Shown here one piece after another: positions 45,101 to 55,544 of a stretch of 64,000 nucleotides of DNA. A model generated the notes under the pieces. The model searched no databases, was not told the DNA's origin, and saw only the letters and a program-made list of their open reading frames with translations. The position numbers and the translations under genes were made by a program. The stretch covers positions 79,570 to 143,569 of the forward strand of contig NZ_CH902578.1 of the NCBI RefSeq assembly GCF_000152805.1, given 5' to 3'. The first letter of the stretch is position 1, and every line of letters starts with the position of its first letter. This stretch comes from Maritimibacter alkaliphilus HTCC2654 (GTDB taxonomy: Bacteria > Pseudomonadota > Alphaproteobacteria > Rhodobacterales > Rhodobacteraceae).

Positions 45101-45880
45101 ATGCTGCTTACCATCGACTGTGGCAACACCAACACCGTGTTCACCCTGTGGGACGGGGAAGAGGTGCTGTGCACCCTGCGCACCTCGACCGCGCACCAGC
45201 GCACGGCGGATGCTTACTGGGTCTGGTTCTCGACCCTCGTGAAGCACCACGGGATCGACCCCAAGGTCGAGGGCGTCATCATCTCGTCCACGGTGCCGCG
45301 CGTCGTGTTCAACCTGCGCGTCTTCACCGACCGCTTCTTCAACCTGCGCCCGCTTGTGGTCGGGCGGCCCGACTGCCTGCTGCCCATCGACGTGCGGGTC
45401 GATGCGGGCACGCAGGTCGGCCCCGACCGTCTGGTCAACACCGTCGCGGGATATACCCAGTATGGCGGCGACCTCATCATCGTGGATTTCGGCACCGCGA
45501 CGACCTTCGACGTGGCCGACAGCGACGGGGCCTATATCGGCGGTGTCATCGCGCCGGGCGTGAACCTGTCGCTCGAGGCGCTGCACATGGCCGCCGCCGC
45601 GTTACCGCATGTGGATATCACGCACCCCGACAAGGTCATCGGCACCAATACGGTGGCCTGTATGCAATCGGGGATCTTCTGGGGCTATGTCGGCCTCATC
45701 AAGGAAATCTCCAGCAGGATCATGGAAGAACGCGACCGCGAGATGAAGGTGATCGGGACCGGGGGCCTCGCCCCTCTGTTCCAGTCCCACGCGCCCGTGT
45801 TCGACCGGTTCGAGGACAACCTGACCATGCATGGTCTCAAGGTGATCTACGAACACAACAGAGAGCAGGGTACCCTATGA
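45101..45880 (+). CDS. coaX: Type III pantothenate kinase
   Basis: 259 residues from the ATG at 45101, preceded by GGGAGG. ASKHA-fold kinase with the phosphate-binding TIDCGNTNTVF (about 4-14), GPDRLVNTVAGY and IVDFGTATTFDV. CoaX phosphorylates pantothenate in the first step of coenzyme A synthesis. It is not inhibited by CoA, unlike CoaA. The rnj start overlaps its stop (ATGA). Confidence 0.95.
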   Translation: MLLTIDCGNTNTVFTLWDGEEVLCTLRTSTAHQRTADAYWVWFSTLVKHHGIDPKVEGVIISSTVPRVVFNLRVFTDRFFNLRPLVVGRPDCLLPIDVRVDAGTQVGPDRLVNTVAGYTQYGGDLIIVDFGTATTFDVADSDGAYIGGVIAPGVNLSLEALHMAAAALPHVDITHPDKVIGTNTVACMQSGIFWGYVGLIKEISSRIMEERDREMKVIGTGGLAPLFQSHAPVFDRFEDNLTMHGLKVIYEHNREQGTL

Positions 45881-47541
45881 GCAAGAACCGTTTGATCTAC
45901 CTGCCCCTCGGCGGGGCGGGCGAGATCGGGATGAACGCCTATGTCTACGGCTACGGCGCGCCGGGCAAGGAACGCCTGATCCTCGTGGACCTCGGCGTCA
46001 CCTTTCCGGATATGGAGACGACGCCGGGCGTCGACCTCATCATGGCGGACGTGTCTTGGCTGGTCGAAAACCGCGACCGGCTGGAGGCGATCTTCATCAC
46101 CCATGCGCATGAGGATCACGTGGGCGCCATCGGGCGGCTGTGGTCGGAACTGCGCGTGCCGGTATATGCCCGCGCCTTCACCGCGCATCACGCACGGCGC
46201 AAGATGGAAGAGGCGGGGCAGGACCCGGACGAGGTCATCACCGCCGGGGCCTATCCCGAAAAGATCGAGGTCGGCCCGTTCAAGGTGGCCTTCGTGCCGA
46301 TCAGCCATTCGATCCCCGAAAGTGCGGGGCTGGTCATCGACACGCCCGCGGGACGGATCGCGCATTCCGGCGACTTCAAGATCGACCTCGACCCGGGCGT
46401 CGGCGAAGCCTTCGACGAGGCGATCTGGCGCGAGGCGACGGGGGGCCGCGTGCGGGCCTTCATGTGCGACTCGACCAACGTGTTCTCGCCCAAACCCGGC
46501 CGGTCCGAGGCCGAGCTTGGCCCCGAAATCACCAAGCTGGTGGCGGATGCGCCGCATATGGTGGTGGCGACGACCTTTGCCTCCAACGTGGCGCGGGTGA
46601 AGACGCTCGCAGAGGCCGGGCAGGCCGCCGGCCGGTCGGTCTGTCTTCTGGGCCGTGCCATGCGGCGTATGATCGAAGCCTCGGTCGACACCGGCGTGCT
46701 TACGGATTTCCCCAAGACGGTGACGCCGGAAGACGCCCGCGACATACCGCGCGAGAGCCTGATGCTGATCGTGACCGGGTCGCAGGGCGAGCGGCGGGCG
46801 GCCACCGCGCAGTTGAGCCGGGGCAAGTATCTGGGGCTCGAGATGAAAGAGGGCGACACGTTCCTGTTTTCCTCCAAGACCATTCCAGGCAACGAACGCG
46901 GCGTGATCCGCATTCTGAACGCCTTTTCCGAAATGGGCGTGGATATCGTGGCGGATGACGACCGCTATCACGTCTCGGGCCACGCCAACCGCCCCGATCT
47001 GGAGCGGATGCACCGGATCGTGGGGGCCGAGACCGTGGTGCCGATGCACGGCGAACACCGCCACCTGCGCGAACACGCGAAACTCGCCAAGGCGAACGGG
47101 TTCCAGTCGATCGTCGCGGTGAACGGCGCGATGGTCGATCTGACCGGGGCCACGCCGCATGTGGTCGAACATATCGAGGCGGACCGCGTCTATCTGGACG
47201 GCAAGGTCATCATCGGGGCGCTGGACGGGATCGTGCGCGACCGCATCCGAATGGCGTTGAACGGTCACGTCATCGTCAACGCGATCATCGAGGACGACGC
47301 GGCCCTCGGCGATCCGTGGGTCGAGGTCATGGGGCTGCCCGAAGTCGGCGAGAGCCGTGCGCCGCTGGTCGATGTGCTGGAAGAGGATCTGGGTCAGTTC
47401 CTGGGTCGTGCGGGCCGCAAGACTCTGGCGGATGACGACAAGCTGGAAGAAGAGCTGCGCCGCATCGCGCGCAAGGTGACGCAGGACGAGATCGGCAAGA
47501 AGGCCGAAGTCACGGTCGTCATCTCGCGTCTGGAAGAGTAG
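45877..47541 (+). CDS. rnj: Ribonuclease J
   Basis: 554 residues from the ATG at 45877. Metallo-beta-lactamase/beta-CASP nuclease with HAHEDH at residues 76-81, HSGDFKIDLDPG and VTGSQGERRAATAQLSRG, then MHGEHRHLREHAKLAK and a C-terminal dimerisation domain. It has 5' exonuclease and endonuclease activity in rRNA and mRNA processing, and alphaproteobacteria use it alongside RNase E. It is the last gene before a convergent region of hairpins. Confidence 0.95.
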   Translation: MSKNRLIYLPLGGAGEIGMNAYVYGYGAPGKERLILVDLGVTFPDMETTPGVDLIMADVSWLVENRDRLEAIFITHAHEDHVGAIGRLWSELRVPVYARAFTAHHARRKMEEAGQDPDEVITAGAYPEKIEVGPFKVAFVPISHSIPESAGLVIDTPAGRIAHSGDFKIDLDPGVGEAFDEAIWREATGGRVRAFMCDSTNVFSPKPGRSEAELGPEITKLVADAPHMVVATTFASNVARVKTLAEAGQAAGRSVCLLGRAMRRMIEASVDTGVLTDFPKTVTPEDARDIPRESLMLIVTGSQGERRAATAQLSRGKYLGLEMKEGDTFLFSSKTIPGNERGVIRILNAFSEMGVDIVADDDRYHVSGHANRPDLERMHRIVGAETVVPMHGEHRHLREHAKLAKANGFQSIVAVNGAMVDLTGATPHVVEHIEADRVYLDGKVIIGALDGIVRDRIRMALNGHVIVNAIIEDDAALGDPWVEVMGLPEVGESRAPLVDVLEEDLGQFLGRAGRKTLADDDKLEEELRRIARKVTQDEIGKKAEVTVVISRLEE

Positions 47542-47555
47542 GGCCGGCAAGCGGT

Positions 47556-47657
47556 GCGGGGCCAGGGCCCCGCGCAGGTTTTGCGCCGCCCCGCCTGCGG
47601 CGGGCCGTCGCGGTAGGGGGCCAGCCCCCTTGGCCTCATTTGCAGGCAAACGAGGCC
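47556..47657. repeat. Cluster of GC hairpins between convergent genes
   Basis: Three palindromes follow the rnj stop. GCGGGGC/GCCCCGC (47556-47573, loop CAGG) is followed by CAGGTTTT. GGGGG/CCCCC (47616-47629) has a loop CCAG. GGCCTC/GAGGCC (47632-47657) has an inner TTTG/CAAA. Together they can end transcription in both directions. The stretch GGGGGCCAGCCCCC together with CACCCCCGAGGTTTCGG further on resembles a diverged copy of the intergenic repeat at 13.1 kb. Confidence 0.65.
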
Positions 47658-47692
47658 CACCCCCGAGGTTTCGGGAAACAGAGAAGAGGGAC

Positions 47693-48076
47693 TCAGCGCG
47701 CGGCGCAGACGGTGACGCGTTTGCCCGTCCAGCAGCCGCCCGCGCCCATGGTCAGGTCGTCGCCGAGGTAGCCTTGGGCATGGGTGGCGCCGGGGGTGCC
47801 GTTCCAGTGGGCCTGAGCGGTGCCGTCGCCCGCCGGGCTGACTTCGGCGAAGTAGTCGCCCAAATAGACGTCACGGTCGGTGTTGATCCAGAAGCGCCCG
47901 GTGCCGTCGTTCTCCATCCAGATCGGACAGGTGCCGTTTCGCATGTCGAGATAGGTCGTGCCATCGACGACGAGCTTGCAGGAACCCTTGATGACATAGG
48001 GGTCGGCGGTGACGGCGGTTGCGCAGAGGGTCGTCACCACGGCGAGGATGGCGTGCAGGGGCAGGGGGCGCGGCAT
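47693..48076 (-). CDS. Secreted protein of unknown function
   Basis: 127 residues. The signal peptide MPRPLPLHAILAVVTTLCATAVTA is clear. The mature part starts DPYVIKGSCKLVVDGTTYLD and has cysteines in GSCKL, GTCPIW, GGCWTG and TVCAAR, enough for two disulfides. The pattern of alternating aromatic and Gly residues (IWMENDGTGRFWINTDRDVY) suggests a small beta sandwich or barrel. I do not recognise a family. It is convergent with rnj. Confidence 0.7.
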   Translation of the reverse strand: MPRPLPLHAILAVVTTLCATAVTADPYVIKGSCKLVVDGTTYLDMRNGTCPIWMENDGTGRFWINTDRDVYLGDYFAEVSPAGDGTAQAHWNGTPGATHAQGYLGDDLTMGAGGCWTGKRVTVCAAR

Positions 48077-48149
48077 GGGCGTGGTCCGGGAAATGGGTTA
48101 ACGATACCCGGACTATACGCGCGGCTCTGACCTTGGCGAGCGGTTTCGC

Positions 48150-48710
48150 TCAGGCCGCCGCTTCGAGTGCCGCGACGGTCTCGGCCAGCCTGTCGGACAG
48201 CGCGCCCGGGCGGATCTCGGTCAACCGGTCGGCCAGTTGGCGGTAGTACCAAAGCGTGCCCGTGCGTTTCGCGGTGAACCGGTCGAATACGCCGGGGCCG
48301 TGTTCGCGAAGATCGGTCAAGATGGCGGTGGCGTTGTGCAGCTTGTCGCAACTGGTGACGAGCAGCGCGTCCTCGCCCTTGGTGGCGAGCGAGGCGATGT
48401 AGCGATCCTTGCGCCACTGCCAGTCCTCCTTGTCCTGCTGGACCGAGTCGGAACAGGCGAGCACGATGTCGGCCACGCGGGCGCCATAGGTGGCGCGGAT
48501 CATGTCGGCGGTGTCCTGCCCGCCCTGATCCTCGACCGCGTCGTGCAGAAGGCCCGCGATCGCCTGATCCTCGTCCCCGCCGAATTCGATGACGAGGGCC
48601 GAGACGGCCAAAAGGTGAGATATATAGGGGATGCCCGAGCCTTTGCGGGTCTGCGTGCGATGCAGACGCGCGGCGAGGCTCAGAGCGTTTTCAAAACGAT
48701 CTGTCAGCAT
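48150..48710 (-). CDS. HD-domain phosphohydrolase
   Basis: 186 residues. Metal-binding residues of an HD domain: H32 in YISHLLAVSALV, H56-D57 in AGLLHDAVEDQ, and CDKLHNATAIL with its Asp. The order resembles the hydrolase domain of RelA/SpoT and the small alarmone hydrolases, but there is no synthetase domain and no proof that (p)ppGpp is the substrate. The gene stands alone, upstream of the secreted protein gene. Confidence 0.8.
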   Translation of the reverse strand: MLTDRFENALSLAARLHRTQTRKGSGIPYISHLLAVSALVIEFGGDEDQAIAGLLHDAVEDQGGQDTADMIRATYGARVADIVLACSDSVQQDKEDWQWRKDRYIASLATKGEDALLVTSCDKLHNATAILTDLREHGPGVFDRFTAKRTGTLWYYRQLADRLTEIRPGALSDRLAETVAALEAAA

Positions 48711-48793
48711 GGGTTTTCCAATGATGTTGGGAGATGAGCGTTGCGCTCACCTTCAACATGGGGCCGTGCCGGGCAGGGGTCAACCCCTGCGCG

Positions 48794-50218
<1,425 letters not shown>

Positions 50219-50415
50219 TGACGGGTCCTTCGCGTGAGTTGGCGGCTGTCTGGCCGCTTCTCTCCGCGCGGCCCGCCCGACCGGATTGCCGGGCATCCTT
50301 TGGGCGGTTCTCTACGCGTCCGCGCATGAAAGGTCAAGAAAGGCTCGTGTCGGGAACAGCCACGCGTGCGATCACGTTGGTTCAGGATGACAAAAGAGGA
50401 AAAAGGAAGACAGCC

Positions 50416-50835
50416 ATGATTAAGAAACACGGATCCGCAGAGTGGAGCGGCGGGCTTCAGGACGGCACCGGCACGGTTTCGACGCAAAGCGGCGTGTTGA
50501 ACGCGGTGCAGTACGGCTTCAACAAACGCTTCGGGGATGAGCCGGGCACCAACCCCGAGGAACTGATCGGCGCGGCCCATGCCGCCTGTTTCTCGATGGC
50601 CCTGTCCAACATTCTGGGCGAGAGCGACATCGTGCCAGACAAGATCGAAACGACGTCGACCATTCACCTCGACATGAGCGATGGGCCGAAGGTCGTGAAG
50701 GCGCATCTGGACGTGAAGATCAAGGCGCCGGGCGACAAGGACAAGGTGATGGAGGCCGCGAAAAAGGCCGAGCAGGGCTGCCCGATCAGTCAGCTTCTGG
50801 ATTGTGAAATCACGATGGATGCCGAGATCGAGTGA
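50416..50835 (+). CDS. OsmC-family peroxiredoxin
   Basis: 139 residues from the ATG at 50416, after AAAGGAAG. The OsmC fold has NPEELIGAAHAACFSMALSN with the first redox Cys, and KKAEQGCPISQLLDCEITMD with the second (GCPISQ). The two cysteines reduce organic hydroperoxides. It is normally induced by osmotic or oxidative stress. It has its own 197-bp region divergent from the helicase gene. Confidence 0.9.
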   Translation: MIKKHGSAEWSGGLQDGTGTVSTQSGVLNAVQYGFNKRFGDEPGTNPEELIGAAHAACFSMALSNILGESDIVPDKIETTSTIHLDMSDGPKVVKAHLDVKIKAPGDKDKVMEAAKKAEQGCPISQLLDCEITMDAEIE

Positions 50836-50844
50836 TCTTGCGCC

Positions 50845-51276
50845 TCACAGGTCGGCGATCCGTGCCCCGCGCAGGATCGCCGCCTGCCACGTCTCAGGGT
50901 CGTCGACCAGTTCAAGCGCGCCGATGACGGAAATGCGCTGGCTTTCTTCGATCAGCACGTCCTCGTCCAGCTGGATCTGGAGCGATGCGCCATGGTCGGG
51001 CTGGCCGCAGAACGGGCAGTCGCCCATATCCGACACCAACAGCAGATCGCGGCCCGCGACGCCCGGAAACATCGGCACGGCATAGCCGGTGATGCGGAAC
51101 TCCTGCGCGCCGTTGCGGATGGCGTCCGGATAGGTCTTTTTGACCGTGTAGCTCGTGTCCGAAATGATTTCGTCCACCTCGATTGCGGCCAGCAGCGCCC
51201 AAGGGTCGTCATTGGCCCAAAGCGGCGTGGTCGGAACGGCGAAAGCTGCGAGAGCGAGCAGGCTGGTGGAGCGCAT
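50845..51276 (-). CDS. DUF3299-like secreted protein
   Basis: 143 residues from the ATG at 51276. The signal peptide MRSTSLLALAAFAVPTTPLWA is clear. The mature part has RITGYAVPMFPGVAGRDLLL followed by VSDMGDCPFCGQPDHGASLQ, which resembles the Gly-Tyr-x-Val-Pro and Cys-containing segments of DUF3299. The DCPFC pair could bind metal or form a disulfide. The function is unknown. It is convergent with osmC-like, 9 bp away. Confidence 0.65.
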   Translation of the reverse strand: MRSTSLLALAAFAVPTTPLWANDDPWALLAAIEVDEIISDTSYTVKKTYPDAIRNGAQEFRITGYAVPMFPGVAGRDLLLVSDMGDCPFCGQPDHGASLQIQLDEDVLIEESQRISVIGALELVDDPETWQAAILRGARIADL

Positions 51277-51367
51277 GGGGGCCTCACGAAAGGTCTGTTG
51301 CCAGCACCTTAGGGTGGCGCGGTCCTGGGGCAACGCCGAATTTCCGGGCGGGCGGCTTTCCGCCGGG

Positions 51368-51859
51368 TCAGGTGAGTCCGACCGCCGGGGGCAGGTCGTC
51401 GTTGTCGACGGCTTCGGGTTCTGCCGCCACCGCGCGGATGCGGGCTTTCAGCATCGCGGGCCCGCCGCCTTCGGCCCAAAGCATCGACAAGGCCAGCCGG
51501 AACCGCGGCGCACGGTTCGCGCGGCCGTCGATTTCGGTCAGGAGGTCGGTGCCATGACTGTCCATCAGTTCCTGCAATGGGCCTGCCGCCACGATCTCGA
51601 GGTCCTCGGGGTCGTCGCAGGCCGCAAGCACCGCGCAGATCGCATCGAACGCGAGGCCCGGTTTTCGCTGGATCAGGGCTTCGAGCAGGAGATCGGTCCA
51701 GTAGTCGGGGTGAGCGTCGAAGGCTTCGGTTTCATAGGTCGCGCGCAGGAAATCGAGGTAGCGCGCACCGAACCGGTCGAGCGGCAGGTCGCCTTCGGGA
51801 AGGCTGTCGTCGGTCACGCCGAGGGCGTCGGCGATGAAGTGGCGGTCAATGGCTGTCAT
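51368..51859 (-). CDS. DUF6869-type protein
   Basis: 163 residues, no signal peptide. The segment WTDLLLEALIQRKPGLAFDA followed by CDDPEDLEIVAAGPLQELMD is typical of DUF6869: a helical repeat with an invariant AAGPLE-like motif. The C terminus is acidic. These proteins often occur in toxin-neighbourhood or phage-exclusion contexts, but nothing here supports that. The function is unknown. Confidence 0.65.
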   Translation of the reverse strand: MTAIDRHFIADALGVTDDSLPEGDLPLDRFGARYLDFLRATYETEAFDAHPDYWTDLLLEALIQRKPGLAFDAICAVLAACDDPEDLEIVAAGPLQELMDSHGTDLLTEIDGRANRAPRFRLALSMLWAEGGGPAMLKARIRAVAAEPEAVDNDDLPPAVGLT

Positions 51860-51953
51860 CTGTGAAGGCCTACGTGATTGAGTGCGTCAAGGCGAGAGGT
51901 GGATTTGCCAACGCGCCTGTCCGAAGTAACGTCGGGCAAGGGACGGAGGTTGC

Positions 51954-52388
51954 ATGGGCGACGATATAGACGTGCGCCGGCTGGGGCCGGTCGATATCGA
52001 GGCGATCCTTTCCAGCGACGCTTTCGATCATCCGGCACGCCCGGATCAGACCCGCGCCTTTCTGGACGCGCCCGACACGGCGATCATCGGCGCACTCGAC
52101 GGCGACCGGATGATCGGGTTCGCCAGCGCGACGGTGCTTCTGCACCCCGACAAGCCGCCGATGCTGTTCGTGAACGAGGTCGGGGTGAACGAAGGGTTCC
52201 GCAAAAGGGGCATCGCCACGCGGCTGGTCGAAGCATTGATCGACTGGGCGCGCGCCTATGGGTGCGAGGGCATCTGGCTCGCCACGGAAGAAGACAACGC
52301 CGCGGCGCGCGCGCTCTACCGTAAACTGGACGCGCGCGAGACGACGGGGGTCGTCGTGTTCGACTGGGACGGCGCGCTGGAGCGTTAG
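51954..52388 (+). CDS. GNAT-family N-acetyltransferase
   Basis: 144 residues from the ATG at 51954. Motif A of the GNAT fold is VNEVGVNEGFRKRGIATRLVEAL, with the acetyl-CoA pyrophosphate loop R/K-x-x-G-I-A. EEDNAAARALYRKLDARETTGVVVF completes motif B. The overall layout resembles small aminoglycoside- or peptide-acetylating members, but the substrate is unknown. It is convergent, with a 4-bp overlap, with the CGYC protein gene. Confidence 0.85.
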   Translation: MGDDIDVRRLGPVDIEAILSSDAFDHPARPDQTRAFLDAPDTAIIGALDGDRMIGFASATVLLHPDKPPMLFVNEVGVNEGFRKRGIATRLVEALIDWARAYGCEGIWLATEEDNAAARALYRKLDARETTGVVVFDWDGALER

Positions 52389-52990
52389 GGGGCCGACAGG
52401 CTCGGATGAAGCGCGGGGATGTATCCGCCCGCAAGCGCGGTGACGGTGGGGGCGGGGGTCAGCACGGTGACCTCGCCGCGCGGGCGCGTGGCGCGGTCGC
52501 GGTAGCCGCCGGGGGTGAAGCGCCGAATGAAACCGCCTTGCACGATCCACGGCGCGCCCTCATGCCGGATGAAGGCCCAGTTGGGCAGGGTGTCTGCCAG
52601 CGCGACATGGGTGATCTGCGTGCGGTCACGCCGGACCCGCGCCCGGTGCAAAGCCCGGTCGATCTGCGGCGCGCGGTCGATGCCCGACGCCGTGCGGAAC
52701 GCGTCGAATGCGTGGCGGCGGCAGTAGCCGCAGGGCCGATGCCCGGCGGCGAGCGCCACCGCTTCGTCCAGAAAGAACAGGGGCGTCCAGGCGTTCTGCG
52801 GCTGCGGCCCGTGATAGCGCCCGCGGGGGTGCTCCAACGTGCAGATGATCCACGCGTGGTGCGACCAGCGCCGTGCGCCCAGCCTCCCGGTGTCGTCGAA
52901 GGCAAGGATACCCCGGTTCCCCGTGAAGCTGCCCCGCGCGGGGTCCACGACGATCCTGCCGTCCGGCATCACGCGGTTCTGAAGCGGCAC
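52385..52990 (-). CDS. Conserved protein with a CGYC motif
   Basis: 201 residues if it begins at the GTG at 52990, which has GGAGGG six bases upstream; another GTG at 53026 and an ATG at 52969 are possible. Features are GNRGILAFDDTGRLGARRWS, HHAWIICTLEHPRG, PLFFLDEAVALAAGHRPCGY and RRHAFDAFR. The CGYCRRH segment could bind metal or haem. Such proteins are widespread, about 200 residues long and without assigned function. Confidence 0.7.
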   Translation of the reverse strand: MPLQNRVMPDGRIVVDPARGSFTGNRGILAFDDTGRLGARRWSHHAWIICTLEHPRGRYHGPQPQNAWTPLFFLDEAVALAAGHRPCGYCRRHAFDAFRTASGIDRAPQIDRALHRARVRRDRTQITHVALADTLPNWAFIRHEGAPWIVQGGFIRRFTPGGYRDRATRPRGEVTVLTPAPTVTALAGGYIPALHPSLSAP

Positions 52991-53038
52991 GTTCCCTCCG
53001 GCTTTGGTGCCCAAGCCTCCCGGCACCGCGCGGGGAGG

Positions 53039-54652
53039 TCACTCCCCATGCAATTCCTTCGTCGCGGTCAGGGTCAACTCGGGATAGTCCCGTTCGACCC
53101 GGTCGATGTCCCATTGCAGGCGCGTCAGGAAGACCGGGTCGCCGTCGTTGTCATACCCGATGTGCTGTTTGTTCGCCTCGACCAGCTTGTCCTGTGCGGC
53201 CTTGGGGCCAGAGAACCAACGGGCGGATTTGAACTGTGTCGCCTCGAAGCGCACCGGGATGCCGTATTCCAGCTCGATCCGGCTTGCGAGCACCTCGAAC
53301 TGAAGCTGGCCGACGACGCCCACGATGAAGCCAGAGCCGATCATCGGTTTGAACACTTTGGCCGCGCCTTCTTCCGCGAACTGCATCAGGGCCTTTTCCA
53401 GATGCTTGGCCTTCATCGGGTCGGTCGCCCGGACGCCTTGCAGCAATTCCGGCGCGAAGGACGGGATGCCGGTGACGCGCAGCGCCTCACCCTCGGTCAG
53501 CGTGTCACCGATGCGAAGCTGCCCGTGGTTCGGGATGCCGATGATGTCGCCCGCCCAAGCCTCTTCCGCCAATTCGCGGTCGGAGGCCAAGAACATCACC
53601 GGGTTGGAAATCGCCATCGGTTTCTTAGACCGCACATGCATCAGCTTCATGCCGCGCTTGAAATGGCCCGAGGCCATGCGCACGAAGGCCACCCGGTCGC
53701 GGTGCTTGGCGTCCATGTTCGCCTGCACCTTGAAGACAAAGCCCGCGACCTTGTCCTCTTCGGGCGCGATCTGGCGCGGCTCGGCGGATTGGGGCTGCGG
53801 CTCAGGCCCGTATTCCGCGATCCCGTCCATCAGTTCCTTGACCCCGAACGAGTTGATGGCGGAGCCGAACCAGATCGGCGTCATCTGACCCGCCATGACC
53901 TCGGCCGGGTCCATCGCGGGCAGCAGCTCGCGCGCCATCTCGACCTCTTCGCGCAACTTCTCGAGCAGATGAGCGGGGACGAGTTCGGCGAGTTTCGGAT
54001 CGTCCAACCCGTCTATCTTGATCGACTCGGCCACCTTGTTGCGGTCGGCGCGGTCCATCAGTTCCAGCCGGTTGTGCAGCATGTCGTAGCAGCCCAGAAA
54101 ATCGCGGCCCACACCGATGGGCCACGAGGCGGGCGTCACGTGGATCGCCAGCATTTCCTGAATTTCGTCGATGATCTCGAACGTATCGCGGCTTTCCCGG
54201 TCCATCTTGTTACAGAAGGTCAGGATCGGCAGGTCGCGCATCCGGCAGACCTCGAACAGCTTCTGGGTCTGGCTTTCCACGCCCTTGGCCCCGTCGATCA
54301 CCATGACCGCCGCATCGACCGCGGTGAGCGTGCGATAGGTGTCCTCGGAAAAGTCCGAGTGGCCGGGGGTGTCGACCAGATTGAAGCGGAATTTGCCGAA
54401 GTCGAAGGACATGGCCGAGGCCGAGACCGAGATGCCCCGGTCCTTTTCCATCTGCATGAAGTCCGAGCGCGTGCGCCGCGCCTCGCCCTTGGCGCGCACC
54501 TGTCCGGCCATCTGGATCGCGCCACCGTAAAGCAGGAACTTCTCGGTCAGCGTCGTCTTGCCCGCATCGGGGTGCGAGATGATGGCGAAGGTGCGCCGCC
54601 GAGCGATTTCGGCGGGCAGGTTCGGGCGGTTGGGTGTGGCGGCGTCCAGCAT
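53039..54652 (-). CDS. prfC: Peptide chain release factor 3
   Basis: 537 residues from the ATG at 54652. Translational GTPase with SHPDAGKTTLTEK (P loop), DTPGHSDFSEDTYRTL and CNKMDRESRD, then beta-barrel domains II and III containing GHFKRGMKLMHVRSKKP and VGVVGQLQFEVLASR. It removes RF1/RF2 from the ribosome after peptide release. An upstream in-frame start at 54688 would add 12 residues not seen in the family. It lies alone with a 206-bp upstream region. Confidence 0.95.
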   Translation of the reverse strand: MLDAATPNRPNLPAEIARRRTFAIISHPDAGKTTLTEKFLLYGGAIQMAGQVRAKGEARRTRSDFMQMEKDRGISVSASAMSFDFGKFRFNLVDTPGHSDFSEDTYRTLTAVDAAVMVIDGAKGVESQTQKLFEVCRMRDLPILTFCNKMDRESRDTFEIIDEIQEMLAIHVTPASWPIGVGRDFLGCYDMLHNRLELMDRADRNKVAESIKIDGLDDPKLAELVPAHLLEKLREEVEMARELLPAMDPAEVMAGQMTPIWFGSAINSFGVKELMDGIAEYGPEPQPQSAEPRQIAPEEDKVAGFVFKVQANMDAKHRDRVAFVRMASGHFKRGMKLMHVRSKKPMAISNPVMFLASDRELAEEAWAGDIIGIPNHGQLRIGDTLTEGEALRVTGIPSFAPELLQGVRATDPMKAKHLEKALMQFAEEGAAKVFKPMIGSGFIVGVVGQLQFEVLASRIELEYGIPVRFEATQFKSARWFSGPKAAQDKLVEANKQHIGYDNDGDPVFLTRLQWDIDRVERDYPELTLTATKELHGE

Positions 54653-54814
54653 GGGGCGGGATATATCCTTGGCCCCTCGCGCAAACAATGGGCCTTTCAG
54701 CGCGTCATGCGCCGAGCGACATCCGCGTTTTTTGTACCGATTGTTTCAAATGCCGCACCAATTCCGCATTTCAGCCAGATTCCCCCACTAGTTCGTACAC
54801 AACGAAACGAAAGA

Positions 54815-54830
54815 AACGAACAATTTCGTT
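54815..54830. promoter_or_regulatory. AACGAA-N4-TTCGTT dyad before the first lipoprotein
   Basis: A perfect 6-bp inverted repeat with loop CAAT, 28 bp before the lipoprotein start, in an AT-rich stretch repeating AACGAAACGAAAGAAACGAA. It may be an operator or an mRNA hairpin. Confidence 0.3.
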
Positions 54831-54858
54831 CAACAAGAGCAGAATTAAAGAGGCAGTC

Positions 54859-55491
54859 ATGGAACGCATCATTCGTGCAGGCGCGCTTGTGGTCCTGATC
54901 GCGGGGGCTTCGGGATGCACCGCGACCAAACAGGCGCTCGAGCTTTACGACCGGGCGACCGAATTCAACCGGATCGAGGACGTGAACGACTCGCTCGGCG
55001 CCAGTGCGGCAGCCGACATCGCGGCACGCTCCGGCACGGCGATCTACACCGGGCAGACCGGCTTCGGCGGCGTGGTCGACGACACGAACAACGTGGTCAT
55101 CAGCGCCCCGATTTCCCTGACCGCCGATTTCGACCGGCTGACGGTCGAGGGCGAGATCACCGACATGATGGTCAGCGAACTGACCGATACCGAGATCGCG
55201 GACCTGAGGGCGGGGCGTGCCAAGATCAGCACGATCCTCAAATCGGGCAAGGCCGCGACCGGGACGATCGAACTGGCGGGCACCATCGGCGGGGCCGACA
55301 TCGTCGTCGAAACCTCCGGCACGGCCCAGACCAGCAGCGATGCCTATGACGTGTCCGGCGACGTCGCCGGGACGTTCCGCGGCTCGGACGCGCAGGGCAT
55401 CGCGCTGGACGAAACCGACAGCTTCCGCGTGACCAAGAACGGCACGGCGCTGCAACGCTCGATCTTTCAGGCCGAACTCGAAGCCGAGTGA
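54859..55491 (+). CDS. Lipoprotein with beta-barrel-like repeats, paralog 1
   Basis: 210 residues from the ATG at 54859. The signal peptide ends GASGC with lipidated C20. The mature part alternates short strands and Gly/Thr/Ser turns (ISAPISLTADFDRLTVEGEI, GTIELAGTIGGADIVVETSG), and ends VSGDVAGTFRGSDAQGIALD. This is the pattern of surface-exposed lipoproteins of the transferrin-binding-protein-B-like barrel type. It is clearly homologous to the lipoprotein at 55955 (VSG-x-x-x-G-x-FRG-x-DA). Surface exposure is inferred. Confidence 0.7.
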   Translation: MERIIRAGALVVLIAGASGCTATKQALELYDRATEFNRIEDVNDSLGASAAADIAARSGTAIYTGQTGFGGVVDDTNNVVISAPISLTADFDRLTVEGEITDMMVSELTDTEIADLRAGRAKISTILKSGKAATGTIELAGTIGGADIVVETSGTAQTSSDAYDVSGDVAGTFRGSDAQGIALDETDSFRVTKNGTALQRSIFQAELEAE

Positions 55492-55544
55492 CGCCGGGAA
55501 CGCGGCGCGGGTTCAGGCGTTCTTCTGTCAAAAGGAGAGTGCCC

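Noticed and set aside
45148..45876. Extension of the RNase J frame upstream through coaX
   Set aside because: The frame is open only because of high GC; coaX is intact in another frame and RNase J has a clear start at 45877.
51368..52388. Toxin-antitoxin pairing of the DUF6869 and GNAT genes
   Set aside because: They are divergent, lie 94 bp apart with no coupling, and the GNAT protein lacks the small TacT-like context of an adjacent DNA-binding antitoxin.
52406..54898. 830-codon open frame on the + strand over prfC
   Set aside because: Antisense to release factor 3, whose GTPase motifs are complete; no homology in the shadow frame.
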